DNA of 23,240 bases from an uncultured Bacteroidota bacterium (GTDB lineage Bacteria; Bacteroidota; Bacteroidia; Chitinophagales; Chitinophagaceae): assembly GCA_903881265.1 (NCBI GenBank), contig CAIRSV010000080.1, positions 1 through 23,240 of the forward strand, in the 5' to 3' direction. The position numbers and the translations under genes were made by a program. Each line of letters opens with the position of its first letter. The stretch's first letter is position 1. The notes beneath the pieces were generated by a model. That model saw only the letters and a program-made list of their open reading frames with translations, had not been told where the DNA came from and ran no database searches. This document shows positions 15,355-22,571 of this stretch, one piece after another.

Positions 15355-16496
15355 TTTTTTTTTAATAAATTCCCGCTTTCATCGCTGAGTACTTGAATTG
15401 CTTGATGCAGATAATTCAGTCGTATCAAGGTCAATTCTACATGCAGCCTTCTGTTTTTAGCTTGCTTATAATTAATCTCTGACAGATTAAGGACAGATAA
15501 GGCATTTATGATATAATTCTGATTCAGTTGATTGGCTTGTACATAGTATTTCGCCTTAATATTTTCGGGCAAGTCTAGCAACTTTGTGACTCTCGAATCT
15601 TTGCACATGAGCAAATCTCGGAAATGAGCCGAAAGGCCATTCATAAACATATCGCCTTCAAATCCCTTATTGTTAATCTCGTCATACAACAACATAACAC
15701 CACCGATATCCTGCATCATTAATAACTCAATCAACTTGAAGTAATAATCATAGTCCAGGATATTCAAGTGCTCAACAGTTGAGGCATACGTAATCTGATT
15801 ATTGCTAAAACTTGCAATTTTGTCCATAATAGACAAGGCATCGCGCATACACCCTTCACTCTTTTGAGAGATTAAATGCAGTGCCTCTTTTTCGCAATGA
15901 ATATGTTCTTTTTCACAAATTTCTTCGAGGTGTTCAACCGTATCTTTTGTTGTAATACGATTGAAATCAAAAATCTGGCAACGAGAAAGTATGGTAGGAA
16001 GTATTTTGTGTTTCTCTGTGGTTGCCAAAATAAAAATAGCGTAGGATGGCGGCTCTTCCAAGGTTTTCAAAAAAGCGTTGAAGGCATTCGAACTTAACAT
16101 GTGCACCTCATCTATAATATACACCTTATACTTGCCTGCTTGAGGTGTTAAGCGAACCTGACTAATCAAGTCACGAATATCATCCACTGAATTATTCGAT
16201 GCCGCATCCAATTCATGAATATTGAAGGATGTATTTTCTTTAAATGAAATACACGAATTACAGGTATCGCAAGCTTCTGCTTCGGCGGTACGATTGGTAC
16301 AGTTTATGGTCTTAGCCAGAATACGTGCGCAGGTAGTCTTACCCACACCACGAGGTCCACAGAAAAGAAATGAATGCGCTAGCTGTTCGGTTTTAATGGC
16401 ATTCTTTAGGGTCGTTGTAATATGCGATTGCCCCACCACAGTATTAAAATGCTGTGGGCGGTACTTAATCGCGGATACTACGTATTGTTCTGCCAT
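15348..16496 (-). CDS. dnaX: DNA polymerase III clamp-loader subunit gamma (zero-frame product of dnaX)
   Basis: The 382-residue zero-frame product holds the complete clamp-loader part of DnaX: Walker A GPRGVGKT (47-54), the zinc site Cys66/76/79/82, Walker B YIIDEVHM (126-133), sensor 1 ATTEKHK, the SRC arginine-finger motif (171-173), lid domain II and the collar domain III, which ends with RRLHVELTLIRL. It opens the sliding clamp and loads it on primed DNA. The reading frame stops at TGA 15348-15350, directly after an A10 run, and the tau-like tail continues in the -1 frame (14719-15354). The start at 16496 gives the usual N-terminus (KYRPQHFNTVVGQ). A two-part promoter lies 8 bases upstream, in the gap after polA. 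Confidence 0.93.
   Translation of the reverse strand: MAEQYVVSAIKYRPQHFNTVVGQSHITTTLKNAIKTEQLAHSFLFCGPRGVGKTTCARILAKTINCTNRTAEAEACDTCNSCISFKENTSFNIHELDAASNNSVDDIRDLISQVRLTPQAGKYKVYIIDEVHMLSSNAFNAFLKTLEEPPSYAIFILATTEKHKILPTILSRCQIFDFNRITTKDTVEHLEEICEKEHIHCEKEALHLISQKSEGCMRDALSIMDKIASFSNNQITYASTVEHLNILDYDYYFKLIELLMMQDIGGVMLLYDEINNKGFEGDMFMNGLSAHFRDLLMCKDSRVTKLLDLPENIKAKYYVQANQLNQNYIINALSVLNLSEINYKQAKNRRLHVELTLIRLNYLHQAIQVLSDESGNLLKKKS
15354..15363 (-). other. A10 slippery run in dnaX
   Basis: Ten consecutive A on the coding (minus) strand are read in zero frame as TTA AAA AAA AAA TCC TGA. This permits tandem -1 slippage of tRNA-Lys on A-AAA-AAA, or RNA polymerase slippage that adds or loses A. 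The zero-frame stop follows 3 bases later and the -1 frame stays open for 211 codons. Confidence 0.75.
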
Positions 16497-16504
16497 GAGG
16501 GATG

Positions 16505-16535
16505 CAAATATAACGTAAATGCACTAATTTGCCAA
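16505..16535 (-). promoter_or_regulatory. dnaX promoter
   Basis: On the minus strand TTGG (16532-16535), a 19-base spacer and TATATTTG (16505-16512) give a perfect -7 element with a plausible -33 element. The -7 box ends 8 bases before the ATG, so the leader should be only a few bases. Confidence 0.55.
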
Positions 16536-16586
16536 TGAGCAAATCTGTCAATCATCATTAACATACTATTCGATTGGTTTGTCTGA

Positions 16587-19421
16587 TTAATGCGCCAATA
16601 ACCAATTATCACCCATACCAACTTCGGCCACTACCGGCACATCATTTGGCAATGGCATGGCGGTTTGCATACAATCAAGAATTAATGCTTTTAGTTCGTC
16701 TACTTCTTCTTTCACTGCATCAAAGACCAATTCATCATGAACCTGCAATACCATCTTACTTTTCAAACCAGCACTTGATAAGGCGGCATGCACTTTAATC
16801 ATTGCCAATTTAATCATATCGGCCGCACTGCCTTGTATCGGTGAGTTGATGGCATTTCGTTCGGCAAAGGCCCTAACGGTAAAGTTGCCCGACGCGATAT
16901 CACGAAGCCAACGTTTACGCCCCATAAGGGTTTGCACATATCCATGTTCACGGGCAAAGTTGATGGTATCATCCATAAATTTCTGAATACCTGCAAACTC
17001 CTTTTTATAATTGTCTATCATTTCTTTGGCTTCGGTACGACTGATTCCTAAATTATCTGCCAAGCCAAAAGCGCCTTGACCGTAGATGATACCAAAGTTT
17101 ACGCTCTTCGCCTTATAACGCATTTCTTTTGTCACCTCTGATTCTGCCACATTATACACCTTGGCCGCAGTAGCGGTATGAATATCTTTGTGTTGCCTGA
17201 AGGCCTCACACATAGCAGGATCACCACTGATAGCTGCTACAACCCGTAGCTCTATCTGCGAATAATCGGCACTGACCAACACGTGATTTTCATCTCTTGG
17301 AATAAATGCCTTTCTGATTTCGCGACCGCGATCGGTTCGTATAGGAATATTCTGCAAATTTGGATTAATACTCGACAGCCTTCCTGTAACGGCAATGGTT
17401 TGTCCAAATGTCGTATGCACTCGACCTGTTTTGGGATTAATCAATTGGGGCAAGGTATCCACATAGGTATTTTGCAATTTGGTATATTCTCTGAACGTTA
17501 AGATGGTATTACAAATCTCGTGCTGATTCGCCAGTTTCGCTAACACTTCTTCCCCTGTGGCATACTGACCCGTTTTCGTTTTCTTAGCCTTAGGATCCAA
17601 TTTTAATTTTTCAAAAAGCACTTCACCTAATTGCTTTGGTGAGGCTAAATTAAATCGAACACCCGCCTCGGCGTAGACCTTCTCTTCGGCTATTTTGGCT
17701 TCACGTTCCAACTCCTTGCTATATTCTTGCAGAAACGCTGTGTCAATCTTAATGCCTTCAAACTCCATATTCATCAATACCTTCAACAGGGGACTATCCA
17801 CTTCGTAAAAAACATTCTCAACCGCATGCTCTGTCAACAATGGCACAAAATGATGCTTCAATTGAAGCGTGATATCAGCATCCTCCGAGGCGTATTCTTT
17901 TATTTTATCGGCGTCCACATCGCGCATCGTGCCTTGACCTTTTCCTTTCTTACCAATCAACTCTTCAATGGAAACCGGTTTGTATTTCAAAAACTTTTCA
18001 CTCAGCAGATCCATGCTTCGCTTACCTTCTGGTTCGAAACAATAATGCGCCAACATCGTATCCCATAATCTACCTTGTAATTCAACCCCGTAATTTTTTA
18101 ACACAAGCAAATCAAACTTCAGATTCTGACCAATCCACGTAATTGCTTCATTGTGAAAGACCGCACTGAATTCGTTTAAAATAGCGAGTGTCTCCTCGCG
18201 GTTAGCGGGTAGGGACACATAATACCCTTCGTGTGCCTTGATGGCAAAACTCATTCCCACCAACTCACATTGATTCGCATCGAGACCGGTGGTTTCTGTA
18301 TCAAAACAAATTTCAGTTTGATTGCGTACATGATTAATCAAGATACCAATAAGCTCTGAACGTTTTTCGGCCGTATCCATCAAATGATATTCGTGTGGTG
18401 TATCATCAATCGTGTGTAAGACAACAGCCTCTAAGGCACTATCTTCGAAATTAAAAGCTGATTGCCTATTGACTGACGCCGGTTGTTTGCTCTCTACATC
18501 ATTACCAAACAGATCCTTTTGTACTTGTTCATGACTGGTCGACTGAAAACCATCACCTAGTAAACGCTTTCCTAAGGTTCGGAATTCAAGTTCATTAAAA
18601 ATATCTGAAAGAATCTCCTTATTCCAATCTGTGAGTAGGAAACTTTCTTCGTGAAAATCGCAAGGCACATCCATAATAATCGTGGCAAGCTTTTTACTCA
18701 TAATCGCATCAGCCTTACCATTGCGTATCTTTTCACCCATCGAACCTTTTATATGCTCGGCATTCGCCAATACATTTTCCATCGTGCCGTATTCTTTCAA
18801 CAACTTGGCCGCTGTTTTTTCACCCACACCTTTTATACCGGGTATATTATCTACCGCATCGCCCATCATGCCCAATAAATCGATAACCTGACCTACATTT
18901 TCAATATCCCACTTTTCGCACACCTCCTTTACGCCCATGATTTCAAACTTTCCTCCCTGAAACGGTGGCTTATAAATGAATACATTGTCATTCACCAATT
19001 GACCATAATCTTTATCAGGTGTCACCATATACACTTTATATCCTTCATTCGCCGCCTTCCTACTTAAGGTACCAATGATATCATCCGCTTCGTAACCATC
19101 ACATTCAATAATAGGAATATCAAAGCCCTGCAAAATTTTCTTGATATCTGGCACGGCCGATAAAATATCTTCAGGCGTGTCTTGACGGTTGGCTTTATAT
19201 TCGGGGAAATCGATATGTCGCTCGGTGAGTGCTTTGGTATCAAAACAAACCGCCATATGCGTTGGTTTCTGATTATTGATCAAATCAATCAGCGTATTGG
19301 TAAACCCAAATTGAGCATTGGTATTTTTACCTGATGAGGTGATACGCGGACTGCGCACTAATGAGTAATACGCACGAAATATCAATGCAAAGGCATCCAA
19401 CAGAAATAACTTTTTTTCCAT
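16587..19421 (-). CDS. polA: DNA polymerase I
   Basis: The 944-residue protein has all three activities. The 5'-3' exonuclease (about 1-285) shows CDGYEADDIIGTL (107-119) and GDAVDNIPGIKGVGEKTA (187-204). The 3'-5' proofreading domain (about 330-530) keeps its residues: Asp374/Glu376 in FDTETTGL, Asn433/Asp437 in NLKFD, and Tyr510/Asp514 in YASED, so proofreading should be active. The polymerase domain shows motif A SADYSQIELR (Asp719), motif B RYKAKSVNFGIIYG and motif C QVHDELVFD (His895/Asp896). It fills gaps in repair and removes RNA primers. dnaX follows 90 bases downstream on the same strand but has its own promoter. Confidence 0.97.
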   Translation of the reverse strand: MEKKLFLLDAFALIFRAYYSLVRSPRITSSGKNTNAQFGFTNTLIDLINNQKPTHMAVCFDTKALTERHIDFPEYKANRQDTPEDILSAVPDIKKILQGFDIPIIECDGYEADDIIGTLSRKAANEGYKVYMVTPDKDYGQLVNDNVFIYKPPFQGGKFEIMGVKEVCEKWDIENVGQVIDLLGMMGDAVDNIPGIKGVGEKTAAKLLKEYGTMENVLANAEHIKGSMGEKIRNGKADAIMSKKLATIIMDVPCDFHEESFLLTDWNKEILSDIFNELEFRTLGKRLLGDGFQSTSHEQVQKDLFGNDVESKQPASVNRQSAFNFEDSALEAVVLHTIDDTPHEYHLMDTAEKRSELIGILINHVRNQTEICFDTETTGLDANQCELVGMSFAIKAHEGYYVSLPANREETLAILNEFSAVFHNEAITWIGQNLKFDLLVLKNYGVELQGRLWDTMLAHYCFEPEGKRSMDLLSEKFLKYKPVSIEELIGKKGKGQGTMRDVDADKIKEYASEDADITLQLKHHFVPLLTEHAVENVFYEVDSPLLKVLMNMEFEGIKIDTAFLQEYSKELEREAKIAEEKVYAEAGVRFNLASPKQLGEVLFEKLKLDPKAKKTKTGQYATGEEVLAKLANQHEICNTILTFREYTKLQNTYVDTLPQLINPKTGRVHTTFGQTIAVTGRLSSINPNLQNIPIRTDRGREIRKAFIPRDENHVLVSADYSQIELRVVAAISGDPAMCEAFRQHKDIHTATAAKVYNVAESEVTKEMRYKAKSVNFGIIYGQGAFGLADNLGISRTEAKEMIDNYKKEFAGIQKFMDDTINFAREHGYVQTLMGRKRWLRDIASGNFTVRAFAERNAINSPIQGSAADMIKLAMIKVHAALSSAGLKSKMVLQVHDELVFDAVKEEVDELKALILDCMQTAMPLPNDVPVVAEVGMGDNWLLAH

Positions 19422-19425
19422 GTGG

Positions 19426-19456
19426 TGAAAGTAACGCTAATTTAAAAATTAGCCAA
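19426..19456 (-). promoter_or_regulatory. polA promoter
   Basis: On the minus strand TTGG (19453-19456), a 19-base spacer and TACTTTCA (19426-19433) form the same arrangement as at dnaX. The -7-like box ends 4 bases before the polA ATG. The spacer is almost wholly a palindrome (19436-19453). Confidence 0.45.
19436..19453. repeat. Perfect inverted repeat GCTAATTT-AA-AAATTAGC
   Basis: Eight-base arms around two A fill the spacer of the polA promoter, in the 96-base gap shared with the divergent GNAT-fold gene. It has the size and symmetry of a dimeric repressor site. Confidence 0.55.
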
Positions 19457-19503
19457 TATCAAAATCTATGCAAGAAGCAAAAGTCAACTTCATCTACAAT
19501 TCC

Positions 19504-19511
19504 TATCTTTG
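19504..19511 (+). promoter_or_regulatory. -7 element of the GNAT-fold gene
   Basis: TATCTTTG matches TAnnTTTG exactly, 6 bases before the ATG at 19518. It contains the TTG at 19509 that would otherwise be a longer start. Confidence 0.45.
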
Positions 19512-19517
19512 CGCGAC

Positions 19518-20669
19518 ATGAAGATAATCGTAGTTGATACAGAGCTATTATCCAAGGCCTTCAAGGAAATGCCTCTTCGCATTTACAAACATGATAAAAA
19601 TTATATCCGACCGCTAAACAAGGATATCGATGAGGTATTCGATCAAAGCAAGAATAAATTCTTCCGTCATGGTGAATGTGAACGATGGCTGCTTCAAGAC
19701 GAGAATGAACATTATATCGGGCGATTAGCGGTCTTTGTCAATAAAAAATATCCGCAAGATCAACCAACGGGTGGCATTGGTTTTTTTGAATGTGACAATA
19801 ATCAAGACGCAGCGAATTATTTATTTGATCGTGCGAAGGACTGGCTTCAAGCGAGAGGCATGGAAGCGATAGATGGTCCTATCAATTTCGGTGAGCGCGA
19901 CCGATGGTGGGGATTATTGGTGAATGGGTTTGATGAACCCTTGTATTGCATGAACTATAATCCTCCATATTATCAGGCATTGTTTGAACAGTATGGATTT
20001 CAACCTTACTTCCATCAGCTATGTTTCGGAATGGATGTAACCACACCACTAAGTGCGAAGATGTTGAAGTGGCATGATGTCTATGCGAATAATCCTGATT
20101 TTACGGTAGAGCATATCAAGAAGGATACAATCTTTAAATACGCAGCAGATTTCTGCACTATTTATAACAAAGCCTGGGCCAAACATGGTGGCGGCAAAAC
20201 GATGGAGCTCAAACAAGCCAAATTACTATTCGGTAAAATGAAACCTGTGATTGATGAAAAGATTACGTGGTTTGTTTATTACAAGAATGAACCCATCGGT
20301 ATGTGGGTGAATATTCCAGATTTAAATCAATATTTCAAACACTTCAACGGAAAATTCGGTTGGTTACAGAAGCTACATTTCTTATATCTCAAGATGACCG
20401 GCGCTTGCAAACGCTTTGTCGGTGTTGTCTATGGTATTGTTCCCGAATGGCAGGGCAAAGGCACCGACGCGTATATGATAGTGGAATGCGGGAAGGTGGT
20501 ACAACCCACGATGCGCTACGAAAAATATGAGATGCAATGGATTGGCGACTTCAATCCAAAAATGGTTAACCTGGCCTCCAATCTCGAAGCACATGAAGTG
20601 CGACGATTAACCACCTATCGATATTTGTTTGATAGATCCATCGAATTTAAACGACATCCGATCTTATAA
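19518..20669 (+). CDS. GNAT-fold acyltransferase-like protein of unknown substrate
   Basis: The 383-residue soluble protein resembles a large GNAT-superfamily group I associate with Bacteroidota. The N-terminal half has a GNAT-like strand-turn pattern (YIGRLAVFVNKKY, then TGGIGFFECDNN and DRAKDWLQARGM) and the signature DGPINFGERDRWWGLLVNGFDEP (119-141) followed by MNYNPPYYQALFEQYGF. A second acyltransferase-like half shows ITWFVYYKNEPIGMWVNIPDLN and VVYGIVPEWQGKGTDAYM, the latter resembling an acetyl-CoA-binding loop. The substrate is unknown. I start at the ATG at 19518; the in-frame TTG at 19509 lies inside the -7 box. The LtaS-like gene starts 4 bases after its stop, so the two are almost certainly one operon. 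Confidence 0.78.
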   Translation: MKIIVVDTELLSKAFKEMPLRIYKHDKNYIRPLNKDIDEVFDQSKNKFFRHGECERWLLQDENEHYIGRLAVFVNKKYPQDQPTGGIGFFECDNNQDAANYLFDRAKDWLQARGMEAIDGPINFGERDRWWGLLVNGFDEPLYCMNYNPPYYQALFEQYGFQPYFHQLCFGMDVTTPLSAKMLKWHDVYANNPDFTVEHIKKDTIFKYAADFCTIYNKAWAKHGGGKTMELKQAKLLFGKMKPVIDEKITWFVYYKNEPIGMWVNIPDLNQYFKHFNGKFGWLQKLHFLYLKMTGACKRFVGVVYGIVPEWQGKGTDAYMIVECGKVVQPTMRYEKYEMQWIGDFNPKMVNLASNLEAHEVRRLTTYRYLFDRSIEFKRHPIL

Positions 20670-20673
20670 CTGT

Positions 20674-22554
20674 ATGAAATCATTAGTAAAATATACATCT
20701 TTCCTGTTTCTATTCTGGTTTACCGTCTTCTTTTTCAACCGGCTTTTTTTTGTGTTATATCAAATGCCGATCACAGGCAAAATTAAAATCCAATCCGATT
20801 TTTATAAATCCTTCATTGAAGGGTATCAACTCGATATATCCACAAGTACTATCTTAATTCTATTACCGCTTGCCTTTGGAATTTCGTATTACATCTTTGA
20901 ACACAGCGTATTGAAACGTATGGCGGGTGGACTAATCACGGTATTACTTCTTGTGTATATCGTTACAAGTATTGGTGATGCTGGTTTGTATAAAGAATGG
21001 AATGCCAAAATAAATATGCAGGCCCTTACGCATTTTAATAACCCGTCTGAAGTCTTTCGAATTGTGTCTACCAAATTGATCCTTCTCTTTGTTGTGATTA
21101 CAAGCTGTTTCTTTGTGCCCTTCTATTGGCTTTATACAAGAAAACTCCACCCAGTATTAAAAACTGATACAGAAACTGCATTTAAAAAACGACTCTGGAA
21201 CGGGATTGTATTCTTTCTATTGAGTGTTGGATTAGGTGTAATTCTTATCCGTGGCGGATTAACGAATATACCTATCAATCAAAGTGTGGCCTATTTTAGT
21301 AATGATGTCTTTGCCAATGATATCGCAGTGAATCCGTTGTATAATATTATGCAAGATGCGACCATCAAATCTACTATTCCAGAAACGTCATTATACAAAT
21401 TCAGAAGTAATGATGATGCAAGGTCACTGATAATGGATGATTATACCGTGACTAAAGACAGCACTATTTCGATTATCAATACATCAAGACCTAATCTAGT
21501 GTTCATATTTCTTGAAAGTTGGAGTGCAGACAATGTCAGCGTCTTAGGCGGTATTGAAGGTTGTACTCCACAATTCAATGCCTTAAGCAAGGAAGGGCTT
21601 TTGTTTACACAGGCATATTCAAATGCGTATGTATCAGATCAAGGAATACCGGCTGTACTTAGCGCTTATCCTTCTGTCTCGCGAGTGGCGGTGATTAACC
21701 AACCTTCAAAAGTACCTGCATTGCATTGCCTAAGTGAAGATCTCGCTCCGCTTGGCTATTCACATTCGTTTATGTTCGGTGGTGATCTTGTGTATGGTAA
21801 TCTCAGAGGTTATCTCTTAGAAAAGAAATTTACTGAATTGATTGAACAGAAGGATTTGACACAATTTCCACAAGGTCGATTGGGTGTGCATGATGAATAT
21901 ACATATCCAGCCTTATTAAAAAATTTGAATCAGAAAAAAGAACCCTTCTTTCAAGGCTTCTTTACAACCAGTTCGCATATGCCGTATGATTACACAGCAA
22001 GTGATGCCTGGAAATCACCAAAAGGCGATCAAGAACGACCCTATACAGAAGCAGTCCATTATTCAGATTTACATATGGGGAAATTCTTTGCTGAAGCAAA
22101 AAAACAGGCTTGGTATAAAAACACCTTGTTTGTGGTGGTGGCTGACCACAGTCATAATACAATCAAACAATGGAATCCGGCAAGTGCCATGCATGCGCAT
22201 ATTCCCTTACTGATGTTAGGTGGTGCATTAAAAGACGAATGGAAAGGTAAAACCTGGGATAGGATTGTATCGCAATTGGATATTGCATCTGGTATCTTGC
22301 ATCAAATGGAAATACCATCTGATCACTATGTTTGGTCAAGAAATCTGTTTAACCCTTATACACCTTCATCGGCGTATTATGTATTTTTTGGAGGTGCGGG
22401 TTATATCAATGACGTTGGTTATGCTGCATCTCATCAGGGTGATGCAAAAAATATCGCTACCAATTGTATTCAATCAAATTTGATTATGCCTTTACACAAT
22501 AAAGCGATGAGTTTTCAACAACTCGTATACGAAGAAGTGGGTAAAAAGCCATAA
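20674..22554 (+). CDS. LtaS-like membrane sulfatase-fold transferase
   Basis: The 626-residue protein has five membrane segments (about 6-29, 57-77, 86-104, 134-154, 177-192) and an extracytoplasmic alkaline-phosphatase/sulfatase domain (about 272 to the end), the layout of lipoteichoic acid synthase. Likely metal and catalytic positions are Glu281 (FIFLESWS), Ser321 (AYVSDQGIPAVLSAYPS), His435 (TTSSHMPYD) and Asp491/His492 (VVVADHSHN). LtaS itself uses Thr as nucleophile; the aligned residue here appears to be Ser321. Bacteroidota lack lipoteichoic acid, so it may transfer phosphoglycerol, phosphoethanolamine or a similar group to an envelope lipid or glycan. The ATG at 20674 lies 4 bases after the GNAT-fold gene; an earlier TTG at 20629 would overlap that gene and add a polar stretch before the first membrane segment. 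Confidence 0.82.
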   Translation: MKSLVKYTSFLFLFWFTVFFFNRLFFVLYQMPITGKIKIQSDFYKSFIEGYQLDISTSTILILLPLAFGISYYIFEHSVLKRMAGGLITVLLLVYIVTSIGDAGLYKEWNAKINMQALTHFNNPSEVFRIVSTKLILLFVVITSCFFVPFYWLYTRKLHPVLKTDTETAFKKRLWNGIVFFLLSVGLGVILIRGGLTNIPINQSVAYFSNDVFANDIAVNPLYNIMQDATIKSTIPETSLYKFRSNDDARSLIMDDYTVTKDSTISIINTSRPNLVFIFLESWSADNVSVLGGIEGCTPQFNALSKEGLLFTQAYSNAYVSDQGIPAVLSAYPSVSRVAVINQPSKVPALHCLSEDLAPLGYSHSFMFGGDLVYGNLRGYLLEKKFTELIEQKDLTQFPQGRLGVHDEYTYPALLKNLNQKKEPFFQGFFTTSSHMPYDYTASDAWKSPKGDQERPYTEAVHYSDLHMGKFFAEAKKQAWYKNTLFVVVADHSHNTIKQWNPASAMHAHIPLLMLGGALKDEWKGKTWDRIVSQLDIASGILHQMEIPSDHYVWSRNLFNPYTPSSAYYVFFGGAGYINDVGYAASHQGDAKNIATNCIQSNLIMPLHNKAMSFQQLVYEEVGKKP

Positions 22555-22571
22555 GAAGAGCTGTGTAAAAA

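Noticed and set aside
16814..18891. Several open frames of 60-113 codons opposite polA
   Set aside because: They are antisense to a complete, motif-rich gene and lack recognisable family features; long reverse frames are a by-product of its codon use.
19509..19517. TTG start giving three extra residues on the GNAT-fold protein
   Set aside because: The TTG is part of the perfect -7 box at 19504-19511, so it would not be transcribed; the ATG at 19518 follows directly.
20629..20673. Earlier TTG start of the LtaS-like gene
   Set aside because: It would overlap the preceding gene by 41 bases and add 15 polar residues before the first membrane segment; the ATG 4 bases after that gene's stop fits much better.
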